Origin: Devosia sp. 66-14
Lineage (GTDB): Bacteria > Pseudomonadota > Alphaproteobacteria > Rhizobiales > Devosiaceae
NCBI GenBank assembly: GCA_001899085.1
Contig: MKVB01000002.1
Coordinates: forward strand, 58,219 to 108,424
Length of the DNA: 50,206 nt
Reading direction: 5' to 3'
How positions within the stretch are numbered: position 1 is the stretch's first letter; the number at the start of each line of letters is the position of its first letter. The position numbers and the translations under genes were made by a program. The notes under the pieces were generated by a model. That model searched no databases. It was not told where the DNA came from and saw nothing but the letters and a program-made list of their open reading frames with translations. Below, piece after piece: positions 1 through 8,640 of the stretch.

Positions 1-988
1 CGGCTGGCGCTGGCCGCACGGCTCGTTCTCGCTGCTTGAGCCGCTTTGCGTTTCCGGCGTCAATGCGGCGGTCCTCACCGGGGACATGGCGCACCTCAAA
101 CTGGCGCGTTCGCAGCTCGACATGCTGTGGGGGCTCAGGCGCGAGGAGGGCGGCCAGCAGCTCGTGCCCAACCGGCACTATGACGAGGGCTGGCGCGACT
201 ATCGCCGCTTTCACCCGATGTATGGCGTGTATCTGTGGAACGTCTCGATGGCCGAGGAGGACGCGGAGCGGGCCGAGCGCGGCTGGGCCGGCGACCTGTT
301 CGACGCGGTGAACCCCGCCTATCACGGCTATGGCAAGACCAATGGCGGCCATATGGGGTTCAACGGCAACACCGCGCAGTGGTTCAGGTTCATGCGCGGC
401 AACTACCCGGATTACCCGGCGCAGGTGCTGAAGGCCGATCTCCAGACCATCGCCGAGCAGATCGCCAATTATCGCAAGGCCGAGAACGATCCTCAGACGA
501 TGGATCACTACCGGGAGTCGATGACCATCCACATGTGGCAGCAGCTGACGCCGATGGTGGTGGAAGCGCTGACCCAGCTGACGCTGGGCGGGCCGATGCA
601 CGTCTATCACGGCGGCCTGCAGGTGGCGCGCTTCCGCTATTTCGACGCGGCGGGGAAGCGACCGGGATTGCCGCAGGGCGTCGCGGCTTTGGTCGATGGG
701 CTCACGCATGACGGTGCGACGCTGACGCTGGTCAACACCGACGCGGTGCACGCGGCCGAAGTGGTGATCCAGGGCGGGGTGTTCGGGGAGCACGACATTA
801 CGTCGGTGCAGTTGGGTGATGCCGCGCCGGTGGTGGTCGGCGGGCGGTGGGTTACCGTGAAGCTCGCTGCCGGAGCGACCGCGCGATTGACGCTGGGGAT
901 GCGGCGGTTCGCCAATGCGCCGAGCTATGACACACCGTGGGTGCGGGCGTCGGACGGGCCGGCGCCGTTGCTGGGGCGGGAGCTTTAG
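1..988 (+). CDS. Uncharacterised protein, 3' part (5' end outside window)
   Basis: The reading frame is open from base 2 to the TAG ending at 988, so only the C-terminal ~328 residues are present; the internal ATG at 86 is probably not the start because the upstream in-frame codons (reading GWRWPHGSFSLLEP) look like normal protein. The visible part has a helical first section (repeated LxLARSQLDMLWGL-like and W-rich helices, to about residue 210) and a last ~110 residues rich in V, T and G that look like a beta-sandwich. This layout resembles an alpha/alpha-barrel enzyme with a C-terminal beta domain, such as a sugar-acting or lyase-type protein, but I recognise no catalytic motif and assign no function. 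It is followed by a repeat element, not by a co-directional gene. Confidence 0.7.
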   Translation, partial: GWRWPHGSFSLLEPLCVSGVNAAVLTGDMAHLKLARSQLDMLWGLRREEGGQQLVPNRHYDEGWRDYRRFHPMYGVYLWNVSMAEEDAERAERGWAGDLFDAVNPAYHGYGKTNGGHMGFNGNTAQWFRFMRGNYPDYPAQVLKADLQTIAEQIANYRKAENDPQTMDHYRESMTIHMWQQLTPMVVEALTQLTLGGPMHVYHGGLQVARFRYFDAAGKRPGLPQGVAALVDGLTHDGATLTLVNTDAVHAAEVVIQGGVFGEHDITSVQLGDAAPVVVGGRWVTVKLAAGATARLTLGMRRFANAPSYDTPWVRASDGPAPLLGREL

Positions 989-1003
989 CGCGGTGGGTGT
1001 GGC

Positions 1004-1170
1004 CCACCCCCACCCAGCTCCGCTACCTCGCTGCGCTCGCAGCTGCGCTACCCTCCCCACAAGGGGGAGGGAGAGCTGACTGAGGCTTCGGTTCTTGCGT
1101 CTCCCTCCCCTTGATGGGGAGGGCAGCGCAGCTTGGCGGCGATGCCGCATAGCGAAGCTGGGTGGGGTGG
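1004..1170. repeat. CT-rich palindromic repeat, copy 1
   Basis: Two ~70-bp arms face each other: the left arm starts CCACCCCCACCCAGCTCCGC and ends CCCTCCCCACAAGGGGGAGG, and the right arm is its imperfect reverse complement, ending GCGAAGCTGGGTGGGGTGG. The core CCCTCCCC-AAGGGGGAGG is itself a small hairpin. It lies between two convergent genes and may act as a transcription-ending or mRNA-end structure, but no T-run follows. Related elements occur at 12971, 24781, 25909 and 31799. Confidence 0.8.
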
Positions 1171-1187
1171 AGCCACGCGCTCCGAAC

Positions 1188-1631
1188 TCATCCCCGCCGC
1201 TGCGCCAGATAGATGTGGTCGCAGGCCAGCACCGTCTCGCCGCGCTGGTTGAGCACCCGCACCTGTTCCGTCACCCGCCCATAGCTGGGGCGCTTCGGAT
1301 CGTTCTCGAGCCCGGTGATGGTCAGTTCCGTGTGGATGGTGTCGCCGATGAACACGGGCTTGGGGAAGCGCAGGCGTTCGTAGCCGTAGGTGAAGGCGAG
1401 CGGGTTGATTTCGGTGGCCGTCAGCCCGATGCCGATGGCGAAAGTCATGGTGCCGTGGGCGATGCGCTGGCCGAACTCCGAGTTCTTCATGAACTCGGCG
1501 TCCATGTGGTGCGGGAAGAAATCGCCGGTATGGCCAGCGTGAACGACGAAGTCGGTCTCGGTGATGGTGCGGCCGCTGGTCTTGCGGATCTCGCCGACGA
1601 CATAGTCCTCGAAGTGACGCGGCCGCTCCAT
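1188..1631 (-). CDS. MaoC-family (hotdog fold) dehydratase/hydratase, catalytic-type
   Basis: 147 residues, a single hotdog domain of the MaoC/R-specific enoyl-CoA hydratase family. These enzymes add or remove water across the 2,3-double bond of an acyl-CoA in the cytoplasm. The hydratase-2 signature is seen at residues 35-44 ([10 protein letters not shown]), with Asp37 and His42 in the positions of the catalytic pair, followed by the AHG turn near 58-60. It is the last gene of the minus-strand operon starting at 6431; its ATG overlaps the stop of the preceding gene (TGATG). The companion MaoC protein at 3888-4463 lacks the catalytic His, so this one is the better candidate for the active subunit. 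The exact acyl-CoA substrate is unknown. Confidence 0.88.
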   Translation of the reverse strand: MERPRHFEDYVVGEIRKTSGRTITETDFVVHAGHTGDFFPHHMDAEFMKNSEFGQRIAHGTMTFAIGIGLTATEINPLAFTYGYERLRFPKPVFIGDTIHTELTITGLENDPKRPSYGRVTEQVRVLNQRGETVLACDHIYLAQRRG

Positions 1632-2743
1632 CAGAAGCTCTCCCGGAACAGCCGATCGAGATCGGCGAGGATGGCCGCAGGCGCTTCGCGCGCCATGAGG
1701 CCGGCGGTCAGGCGCTTCGAGGCGGCGTCCTGGAATGCCATGTAGCCATCGTGCCGTGGCCGGACATAGGCGCCTTCGAGGGTCTTGCGGGTGCCGCGAT
1801 AGAAGTTGCCGGTCGCGACGTTCACGGCTTCGTCTTCCCAGGCGTCGGCATGGCCCGGCTGGCCGCCGGAGCCGGCATAGAGGCCGCGCTGCACCTCGGA
1901 GGAGGCGACCCAGTAGGCGTAGTCGATCGCGGCTGCCTTGTTCTCGGAGAAGGCGGAGACGGCGATGCCGGTGCCGCCGAGAGCCGAACCCCTGGCGCCG
2001 GGCAGCGGGATATCGGCGAAGGTGAGCTGGTGCGGGCGGAAGCCCGGCATGGCGTAGCTGACATAGCCGTAGCCGAGCGGCATCAAGGCCTGTCTGGCAT
2101 CGGGCCGCGCCATCGTTTCAGACGCGGCGATCGGGTCCATGGCGAAATCTGAGGGGGCGAGATGGGCCGCGACCTCGGCCAGCATCTCGATAGCGCGGAT
2201 GCCAGTTGCGGTGTCGACCAACGGACCGTTCTCGACCGCAGAGGGGTGGCCGAGATTGGCGGTGAGGGTGAAAAAGCTCATCATCGAGTGCGGTGGCAGC
2301 AACGGGAACACGACGCGCCCCGCCCTGGCCAGCGCCACCACGTCATCCCAGTTCTGCGGTGGCTCGATCAGGTCGGCGCGATACGCCATGACCTGTGTCG
2401 CGGCATCGATGGGGAAGGCCCATTGGTGCCCGGCATACTCGTAGCTCGGGTAGGAGCGACCGACCGATGCCGCCGCCAGTGCCTGGCGCTCGGCTTCGCG
2501 GCCGGGCACGTCGAGCGGAGCGAGGCATCCTTCTTCCACCACCTGGCCGACATGCGGATGGTCGATGACGATCATGTCGTACTGGCGGGCCAGTTCCTCG
2601 ACCGGGAAGGACTCGAAATCCTGGAGGCTCCGCTTGTCCCACTCGATCGCGACGCCGGTCTTTGCCGCCCAGGCCTTTGCAGTGGCGACCATCGGGTCAT
2701 AGCCGCGCGGATGGCTCCAGGTCATGCCCTTGAGGCTGGTCAC
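1631..2743 (-). CDS. Solute-binding-protein-like protein without signal peptide
   Basis: 370 residues with the fold signature of family 1 extracellular solute-binding proteins (sugar-type ABC transporters): an N-terminal lobe with [10 protein letters not shown] near residue 68, a central [16 protein letters not shown] stretch and a C-terminal [19 protein letters not shown] stretch typical of the hinge/lobe 2 region. The start chosen is the GTG at 2743, whose GTGA overlaps the stop of the CoA-transferase gene; the ATG at 2725 is an alternative. With either start the protein begins ...[14 protein letters not shown] and shows no hydrophobic leader, so it should stay in the cytoplasm. No permease or ATPase gene is nearby. 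It sits inside a CoA-pathway operon and may sense or carry a pathway metabolite; that role is inference. Confidence 0.8.
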   Translation of the reverse strand: MTSLKGMTWSHPRGYDPMVATAKAWAAKTGVAIEWDKRSLQDFESFPVEELARQYDMIVIDHPHVGQVVEEGCLAPLDVPGREAERQALAAASVGRSYPSYEYAGHQWAFPIDAATQVMAYRADLIEPPQNWDDVVALARAGRVVFPLLPPHSMMSFFTLTANLGHPSAVENGPLVDTATGIRAIEMLAEVAAHLAPSDFAMDPIAASETMARPDARQALMPLGYGYVSYAMPGFRPHQLTFADIPLPGARGSALGGTGIAVSAFSENKAAAIDYAYWVASSEVQRGLYAGSGGQPGHADAWEDEAVNVATGNFYRGTRKTLEGAYVRPRHDGYMAFQDAASKRLTAGLMAREAPAAILADLDRLFRESF

Positions 2744-3891
2744 AGGCCGAACTCCTTGCGTATTTTCATGCTCTGCTCGCCGATCAGCGGCGCCGCGCGA
2801 TGCGTCCGGGTGCGCTGCCCGTCGATGCGGAGCGGCGAGCGGGTGGTGAGGATGGAGACGCCGTCGTCGCGCGTGACGGTCTGCAGCATGTCCAGCGCCT
2901 TGAACCCCTCGCTCTCCATGAGCTCGGGCCATTCGAGCACCTTGGCGCACCAGATATCGGCGGGCTCGAGCACGGCGAGCCACTCGGCGGTGGTCCGGGT
3001 GGCGAGGCGTTCGGCGATGATGCGCTTGATCTCGTCGCGGGCGCTGAACCAGCTTTTGGGATCGGCGGCGTAGCGGTCGAGGTCAGGCAGTTCGAGCAGG
3101 TCGCGGATCTTGCCGAGCGGCGTCATGGCGAGGGCGAGCCAGCCATCGGCCGTGGCGTAGACGCCGTAGGGCGCCGACAGATAGGCATGGGCCGAGCGAA
3201 AGCCGGAGCGCTTCGGGGTGCGCCGGCCATCGTTCAGATGGGTGGTCAGCACCTCGAACTGGAAATCGACCAGCGCTTCGAGGAGGCTGGTTTCGACATG
3301 CGCGCCGGTCCCGGTGCGGCCCTTCTTCACCAGCGAGGCGAGGATGCCCTGCGCCACGGCGGCGCCGGCCAGCATGTCGGCAATGGCGAGGCCGAAGGGC
3401 ACCGGGCCCTGGTCGTGATCGCCATTGAGCCACATGACACCGGAACGGGCCTGGGCCAGAAGATCCTGGCCGGGCCGCTGCACCCACGGACCCGCCTCGC
3501 CATAACCTGTTATGGAGGCATAGACGATACCGGGGTTGAGCGCCTTGACGCTCTGATAGTCGAGGCCAAGCCGCTCGATCACCCCGGGGCGGAAATTCTG
3601 CAGCATCACGTCGGCCCGGCCGAGCAGTTTTCTGAGCGCGGCAATATCGTCGGGGTTCTTCAGGTCGAGCGCCAGGCTCTCCTTACTGCGGTTGATGGCG
3701 TGAAAGATCGTCGAGTCACCGCCGATCTCGGTGTCGCTCAGATAGAGCCGGCGGCTGAGGTCGCCGCCGTCGGGGCGCTCGATCTTGATGACGCGCGCGC
3801 CAAGGTCCTGCAGGCGCAGCGAGGCATAAGGGCCGGAGAGGAACTGGCAGAGATCGACGACGAGCACGCCGTCGAGAGGGAGGCTGGTCAT
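2740..3891 (-). CDS. CaiB/BaiF family (class III) CoA-transferase
   Basis: 383 residues, full length for the family. Class III CoA-transferases move CoA between carboxylic acids in the cytoplasm. The N-terminus ([19 protein letters not shown], then [15 protein letters not shown]) is the standard CoA-binding Rossmann half, and [27 protein letters not shown] at ~78-103 is the family hallmark. Asp172 in IADMLAGA matches the catalytic aspartate that forms the acyl-anhydride. The start overlaps the stop of the upstream MaoC gene (ATGA), and its own stop overlaps the GTG of the next gene, so the three are translationally coupled. It probably activates an acid made by the amidohydrolase/oxidoreductase steps to a CoA ester for the MaoC proteins; the acid is not identifiable from sequence. 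Confidence 0.92.
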   Translation of the reverse strand: MTSLPLDGVLVVDLCQFLSGPYASLRLQDLGARVIKIERPDGGDLSRRLYLSDTEIGGDSTIFHAINRSKESLALDLKNPDDIAALRKLLGRADVMLQNFRPGVIERLGLDYQSVKALNPGIVYASITGYGEAGPWVQRPGQDLLAQARSGVMWLNGDHDQGPVPFGLAIADMLAGAAVAQGILASLVKKGRTGTGAHVETSLLEALVDFQFEVLTTHLNDGRRTPKRSGFRSAHAYLSAPYGVYATADGWLALAMTPLGKIRDLLELPDLDRYAADPKSWFSARDEIKRIIAERLATRTTAEWLAVLEPADIWCAKVLEWPELMESEGFKALDMLQTVTRDDGVSILTTRSPLRIDGQRTRTHRAAPLIGEQSMKIRKEFGL

Positions 3892-4463
3892 TTCTCGGCG
3901 GTCTTTTCTGTTTGGCCGCTGTCGCGAGCCTGCCCATCGAAGTCGGCTGGGTTGCGGTACTTCACGGTCTGCAGGTGCTCGCAGTAGAGCACCAGTTCGC
4001 CTTCGCCCTTGAACACCTCGTAGCTGGCGCGGATCAGGCCGAGCTCCTTGTATTTGGGCCGTTTTTCCATGTTGGTGCGGATGGCGTAAATGGTGTCGCC
4101 GATGAAGGTCGGCTTGATGAACCTCAGCTTGTCGTAGCCATAGCTGAAGGCATTGATGCAGTTGGTGGCGACGAGCCCCAGCCCGGCGGAAAAGACGAAG
4201 GCGCCGGCGACGAGGCGGCGGCCGAACTGGCCCTCCGTGGTGGCGAAGATCTCGTCGGCGACATAGGGGTGCATGTCGGTGACCAGGGCGTTGAACTGCA
4301 TGCTCTCGCCCTCCGAGATGGTGCGGCGGAGCGAGCGGATTTTGTGGCCGACCTCGAAATCCTCATAGAACCAGTTCTCGGCGTTCCACACCGGCAGGCG
4401 GGCATGCTCGATGGGCATGGTGGTGGGGTTGGTCGAGTGAACACCGACGGTGGGGCTGCTCAT
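3888..4463 (-). CDS. MaoC-family dehydratase-like protein lacking the catalytic His
   Basis: 191 residues with a MaoC hotdog core ([19 protein letters not shown] at 31-49; [37 protein letters not shown] in the middle). Aligned by eye on the hydratase-2 motif, the stretch TDMHPYVAD (62-70) keeps Asp63 and Asp70 but has Val68 where the catalytic His is expected, and the later AHG turn is VAG. The protein may therefore be the non-catalytic partner of the other MaoC protein at 1188-1631, as known for split hydratases such as HadA/HadB, or it may use different chemistry. The ATG overlaps the stop of the Gfo/Idh gene. The C-terminal 20 residues are charged and probably disordered. Confidence 0.85.
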   Translation of the reverse strand: MSSPTVGVHSTNPTTMPIEHARLPVWNAENWFYEDFEVGHKIRSLRRTISEGESMQFNALVTDMHPYVADEIFATTEGQFGRRLVAGAFVFSAGLGLVATNCINAFSYGYDKLRFIKPTFIGDTIYAIRTNMEKRPKYKELGLIRASYEVFKGEGELVLYCEHLQTVKYRNPADFDGQARDSGQTEKTAEK

Positions 4464-5554
4464 GGCGCGGACCTCACTGGAGTTGCGGGCTTGCTGGCGG
4501 ACTCGAAGGCGGCTTCGGCAAGGGCCATGGTGTGCCAGGCGTCCTCGACGCCGGTGACCAGCCGGTCGTCCTCGCCGGCCGCGTAGCGCTGCAGGTTGCT
4601 CATCGTGCCGATAAAGGCATGCGGGAACCAGCGACCCTGCAGCGGCACCTGGGTCCAGTCGCTTCCCCGCCGGGTGATCCAGAGTTCGTCCGGTTCGCCC
4701 TCCGGGTAGTTGAGCAGCAGGCCGAGCTTCACCATGGCGGCGCCGTCAACGCCCTCGAACCGGAAGCTCGCATCCTGGAAGCGGCGGCCGAAATCGTGGT
4801 TGTGATTGATCGAGAAGGTGACGCGCTGGTCGGGCGCGAAATCGAACAGGGCCGACGTGCGGGTCTGGGCCAGCGAAGTGGACGGATGGCCCAGGGTCCG
4901 CGCGTGCACGCCGCTGGGGTTGCCGAGCAGCGCCCGGAGCGTATCGAGATAGTGGATCGAGTGCACCGCGATCTCGACCCGCGGCATGCCATTGAGAAAC
5001 GGGAAGAGCTGCCACGGCGTGACGAGGTTGAGATGCACCTCGACATCGATCAGTCGCCCGAGCCAGCCACGCTCTAGTGCATCGGCGACCGCCAGCAGCA
5101 TGGGCGAGAAGCGCAGCTGGAAATTGACTGCGGCCGTGAGCGATTTGGCGCGGCAGAGTTTCAGGATGGCGGTCGCCTCGGCGAGGTCGCGGCCCATCGG
5201 CTTCTGCAGCAGCACCGCTGCGCCATCAGGCAGTCGGGGCAGCACGTCGAGATGTGCGGCGGGGGGCAGGGCAAGGTCGAAGACGGCGCCGGGCGTACCG
5301 ATCGCCTCGTCCAGCGAGGCAAAGGCGCGGGTCTGCCATTTCTCGGCGACAGCCCTGGCGCGTTCGGCATCGAGATCGAACACGCCGGCCACCGGCAGGC
5401 CGGCGAGCCGGTAGGCCGGCAGATGCGCGTCGTTGACGATGCCGCCGGCGCCGATGATGACGATCGGTTTGGGGTTGCCCGGAAGGGGCCAGCTTTGCCT
5501 GAGCGCTCCGACTTCGATGCTCACCTGGGCCTCGCGAACTGCAGCAGCAGCCAT
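4460..5554 (-). CDS. Gfo/Idh/MocA family oxidoreductase
   Basis: 364 residues from the ATG at 5554. The frame stays open upstream to 5659, but that part reads as non-protein and overlaps the amidohydrolase gene. A GTG at 5524, preceded by GAGG, is also possible. The NAD(P)-binding site is seen as [21 protein letters not shown] near residue 30, with [15 protein letters not shown] after it and the family QKP motif ([13 protein letters not shown]) near 120. The C-terminal half is the mixed alpha/beta substrate domain. These enzymes oxidise or reduce hydroxyl groups of sugars, inositols or sugar acids. Its pairing with a metal-dependent amidohydrolase/lactonase-like gene suggests oxidation of a sugar-like compound followed by ring opening. 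Confidence 0.88.
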   Translation of the reverse strand: MAAAAVREAQVSIEVGALRQSWPLPGNPKPIVIIGAGGIVNDAHLPAYRLAGLPVAGVFDLDAERARAVAEKWQTRAFASLDEAIGTPGAVFDLALPPAAHLDVLPRLPDGAAVLLQKPMGRDLAEATAILKLCRAKSLTAAVNFQLRFSPMLLAVADALERGWLGRLIDVEVHLNLVTPWQLFPFLNGMPRVEIAVHSIHYLDTLRALLGNPSGVHARTLGHPSTSLAQTRTSALFDFAPDQRVTFSINHNHDFGRRFQDASFRFEGVDGAAMVKLGLLLNYPEGEPDELWITRRGSDWTQVPLQGRWFPHAFIGTMSNLQRYAAGEDDRLVTGVEDAWHTMALAEAAFESASKPATPVRSAP

Positions 5555-5606
5555 TCTTATGTGAATGGGTATTTCACAAGTGGGGCGTTGCGGCAACGCT
5601 GATATA

Positions 5607-6431
5607 TCAGACGCGGTAGATTCTCTCGGCATTGCGATGAAAGAGTTTTGCCTGCTCATCCGAGCTGGCGCCGGCGACGATCTCCCTGGTCGCGCCGACC
5701 CAGCGGGCGAGGTCGGCAGTGAGCGTCAGTACCGGATAGTCCGAACCCCAGACGATGCGATCCCAGCCGAAGCTTTCGATGATGTGCTCGACGAAGGGAC
5801 GCAGGTCCGCGGTGGTCCAGTCGGAGCCGGCATAGGCGACGATGCCCGAAATCTTTGCAGCCACATTGGGCAAAGCCGCCAGCGCCGTGATCTCGCGTCG
5901 CCATGGGTCGAGCGCTTTGGCCGCCACATCGGGGACGCCGCAGTGATCGAGCACGAACTGCACGTCGGGGCAGCTGGCGATCAGGGCACGGCCGATCGGC
6001 AGCTGCTTCGACAAGACGCAGAGGTCGAACGGCAGCTGGCGGTCGGCCAGGCGGCGGAGATTGGCTCGAAACAGGTCGCTCTGGCTCAACTCGTCCGGTG
6101 AGGTGTGGAGAATGCGGCGGAAGCCTTTGACCCCTTCGAGGGCGGTGAGGCGGTCGAGATAGGCGGGGAAATCCGGGCTCTCCGGCCGGCAGGCGGCAAT
6201 GGCGCCGACGACCAGTCGATTTACATCGAGGGCGAAGCGGGCTTCGGCTTCCATATCGGCCTCCGCGACATCGACCTCCATGTGCAAGGCCGCCTCGATG
6301 CCGAGCTTTGCAGCCTCGCTTGCATAGGCTTGCGCCGGCCAGGCGCGGTTCAGCGCACCGGCCCCGGCGAGCCATGGATAGGTGAAGCGATCCATGTGCA
6401 CCAAATGCAGGTGAGTATCGACGATGCGCAT
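5607..6431 (-). CDS. Amidohydrolase family 2 (TIM-barrel metal-dependent hydrolase, lactonase-like)
   Basis: 274 residues, full length. The N-terminal DTHLHLV (5-11) is the HxH metal site, LDHCG near 160 provides a further His, and WGSDYPV near 228 the C-terminal Asp of the amidohydrolase-2 family. Members include sugar-1,4/1,5-lactonases (fuconolactonase type) and small-acid decarboxylases; the neighbouring Gfo/Idh oxidoreductase favours a lactonase, as inference. It is the first gene of the minus-strand operon. A clear ribosome site (GGGAGGT, 6437-6443 on the minus strand) lies 6 bases before the ATG. The following gene starts 52 bases after its stop. Confidence 0.87.
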   Translation of the reverse strand: MRIVDTHLHLVHMDRFTYPWLAGAGALNRAWPAQAYASEAAKLGIEAALHMEVDVAEADMEAEARFALDVNRLVVGAIAACRPESPDFPAYLDRLTALEGVKGFRRILHTSPDELSQSDLFRANLRRLADRQLPFDLCVLSKQLPIGRALIASCPDVQFVLDHCGVPDVAAKALDPWRREITALAALPNVAAKISGIVAYAGSDWTTADLRPFVEHIIESFGWDRIVWGSDYPVLTLTADLARWVGATREIVAGASSDEQAKLFHRNAERIYRV

Positions 6432-6461
6432 GTTTGACCTCCCATTTACTCTTCTCCGACG

Positions 6462-6467
6462 ATAATA
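6462..6467 (-). promoter_or_regulatory. Possible -10 element (TATTAT) of the amidohydrolase operon
   Basis: On the minus strand TATTAT lies 31 bases before the ATG at 6431, a good distance for a sigma-70 -10 box. No convincing -35 is seen. A 5-bp hairpin (GCCGC-N4-GCGGC, 6472-6485) sits just upstream. Confidence 0.25.
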
Positions 6468-6606
6468 GGACGCCGCAGAAGCGGCTATTACGCGTTCGTC
6501 GACAGCCAGTTAGGCGTGTGTCGTGATCGTGGATGCCGCATTGTCGCCTCATAGTCGCCGCCGTTTGACGGTTGCTTGGCGCAGCGGCATTAACAATGTC
6601 GATAGG

Positions 6607-6646
6607 TGGGAAGTCTCCCATCGGGATGGGAAGTGTCCCATCGGGC
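6607..6646. repeat. Two tandem 20-bp palindrome-containing units
   Basis: TGGGAAGTCTCCCATCGGGA (6607-6626) is followed directly by TGGGAAGTGTCCCATCGGGC (6627-6646), 18 of 20 identical. Each unit holds TGGGA-N4-TCCCA, and the junction makes a further palindrome TCCCATC-GG-GATGGGA. This could be a double operator or an RNA structure in the tamA leader. Confidence 0.8.
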
Positions 6647-6768
6647 ACGGCGGGTCGGCCGGAGCGCACCACAGCAGCCGTCCGGCCACGGGCGGGGGTG
6701 ATCTCGTCGGCAGCCGAGGGCAGGGGTAGTCGGGACTGTTACAGCGGCGGGTAAGAATCGGTCTGGCC

Positions 6769-8640
6769 ATGCTGGCCCTAGCGCCATTGCTGGTGCCGGG
6801 GGCCTCGGCATTCGAGTTCTTCGGCATCAAGCTGTTCGAGGATCAGAGCGAGATCGACGCCGATGCGGTGATCGGCGATCCGCAGACCTATACGGCGACG
6901 GTCGAAACCGCGGCGACCGGCGACGTGGCCAATGCCATTCGCGGCGCCTCGGCGCTGCTTGCCGACCAGGGGGCTCCGGCGTCCGGCGCGGCGGGGCTCC
7001 TGGCCAAGGCGCGCGGCGACTATCGGCGGATTCTCGCCGCGCTCTACAACCAGGGTTACTATGGCGGGGCGATCAGCATCCTCGTCGGCGGCAAGGAGGC
7101 GGCGAACCTGCCGCCCGATACCGATCTGCCCGATCCCGTAGCGGTGGTGCTGAAAGTCGATGCCGGCCCGCTGTTCCGCTTCGGTTCGGTCAAGATCGCC
7201 AACCGGGCGCCGCTCGCTGCCGAGCCGGGCGATGAGGTCGAACAGCCGGAGGTCGCCGGGTTCGGCGCCGGCCTCGTGGCCAAGGCCACCGTGGTCGGGC
7301 GCGCCGAGCAACTGGCTGTCGATGCCTGGCGCCAGCAGGGTTATGCCGAGGCGACGGTGGTCGACCGGCAGGTGGTTGCCGATCATGCCAGCAAGACCGT
7401 CGATGTCACCATCACGGTGGCGCCGGGACGGCATGCGACGGTCGGGCCCATCGGGGTTACCGGCACGACGCGCATGGATCCGGATTTCGTGGCGCAGCAG
7501 ACCGGGCTGATCGCCGGGGCGGACTACGACCCCGACGATATCGCGCGGGCGGAAAAGCGGCTGGCGCGGCTCGACGTGTTCCGCGCCATGCGGATCGAGG
7601 CGGCCAGCGGCATCGGCAATGATGGCGTGCTGCCGTTCAACGTCATCGTCGAGGAACAGGCGGAGCGACGTTTCGGCGTCGGCGCCACCTATTCGACCGT
7701 CGACGGGCTGGGCATCGAGGGCTTCCACCTGTGGCGCAACCTGTTCGGGCGGGCCGAGCGGCTGCGGCTCGATGCCAAGGTCGCCGGCATCAACTGGCCG
7801 ATCGCCACCGAAGAATTCGACTATGCCTTTGGCGGCACCTTCACCAAGCCGGGCTTCCTCAACCCGGACAACGATCTGGTTGCCGCGGTGGCGGCGGAGC
7901 GCAGCGTGCTCCCGGCCTATACCGAAACCTCGGCGTCGGCGCGGGTCGGCCTGACCCAGTATCTGTTCGACCAGCTGACCCTCGATGGTTCGGCCTTCTA
8001 TGAGCGCTCGCTGTTCGAGGACGATTTCGGCACCCGCAACTTCTCTCTCGCCGGGCTCAGCGGCGGCCTGATCTGGGACGCGCGCGACGATTCCTCGGAT
8101 GCCAGCGAGGGGTTCTACGTCAACGTGACGGCGGAGCCGTTCTACGAATTCTATTACGGCAATCCGGCGTTCCGTACGACCGCCGAAGTGCGCGGCTACC
8201 TCAACGTCCTGGGCGACAAGCAGCTGGTGCTGGCCGGCCGCGCCAAGATCGGCGCACTGGTCGGCCCTGCGATCGATGAGATTCCGCCCGATCGGCTGTT
8301 CTTCGCCGGCGGCGGCGGTTCGGTGCGCGGCTATGGCTTCAAGAGCATCGGGGTCGCCGGGCCCGGCGATACGGTGACCGGCGGCAAGTACCTGGTCGAG
8401 GGCTCGCTCGAGGCGCGCTACAAGGTCACCAACGATATCGGCGTCGTCGCTTTCGTCGATGGCGGCTATGTCGCCGCCGAGGAGTTCCCCGGGCTCGACC
8501 AGTTGCGCATCGGCGTCGGCGCCGGTGTCCGCTACTATACCGGGCTCGGGCCGCTGCGGCTCGATGTGGCGGTGCCGCTCAACAAGCGGGCCGGCGATCC
8601 GGATTACGCGCTCTATGTCGGCATAGGACAGGCGTTTTGA
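6769..8640 (+). CDS. tamA: TamA-type outer-membrane assembly protein (BamA/Omp85 superfamily)
   Basis: 623 residues from the ATG at 6769. The N-terminus is a hydrophobic leader ending at a signal-peptidase site (APLLVPGASA-F). POTRA-like repeats follow (about 40-290; e.g. VDAGPLFRFGSVKIA and VAPGRHATVGPIGVTGTTRMDPDFV), then the C-terminal beta-barrel with the diagnostic loop-6 motif GGGGSVRGYGF near 515-525 and a final aromatic residue. TamA with TamB moves lipids or autotransporter-like proteins to the outer membrane. The leader has no positive charge with this start; in-frame codons upstream (from CTG at 6736) would add LLQRRVRIGLA, so the true start may be earlier. The stop overlaps the tamB start. 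Confidence 0.93.
   Translation: MLALAPLLVPGASAFEFFGIKLFEDQSEIDADAVIGDPQTYTATVETAATGDVANAIRGASALLADQGAPASGAAGLLAKARGDYRRILAALYNQGYYGGAISILVGGKEAANLPPDTDLPDPVAVVLKVDAGPLFRFGSVKIANRAPLAAEPGDEVEQPEVAGFGAGLVAKATVVGRAEQLAVDAWRQQGYAEATVVDRQVVADHASKTVDVTITVAPGRHATVGPIGVTGTTRMDPDFVAQQTGLIAGADYDPDDIARAEKRLARLDVFRAMRIEAASGIGNDGVLPFNVIVEEQAERRFGVGATYSTVDGLGIEGFHLWRNLFGRAERLRLDAKVAGINWPIATEEFDYAFGGTFTKPGFLNPDNDLVAAVAAERSVLPAYTETSASARVGLTQYLFDQLTLDGSAFYERSLFEDDFGTRNFSLAGLSGGLIWDARDDSSDASEGFYVNVTAEPFYEFYYGNPAFRTTAEVRGYLNVLGDKQLVLAGRAKIGALVGPAIDEIPPDRLFFAGGGGSVRGYGFKSIGVAGPGDTVTGGKYLVEGSLEARYKVTNDIGVVAFVDGGYVAAEEFPGLDQLRIGVGAGVRYYTGLGPLRLDVAVPLNKRAGDPDYALYVGIGQAF

Larger units (their letters stand above)
6432..6768. 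other. Divergent intergenic region between amidohydrolase operon and tamA
   Basis: 337 bases without a supportable gene. It must hold the promoters of both flanking operons. It contains the possible minus-strand -10 at 6462, a TTGACG (6565-6570) that could be a plus-strand -35, and the tandem palindromes at 6607-6646. Confidence 0.6.

Noticed and set aside
2162-3987. Long plus-strand open frames opposite the binding-protein and CoA-transferase genes
   Set aside because: Shadow frames of real minus-strand genes; no ribosome sites and no recognisable domains.
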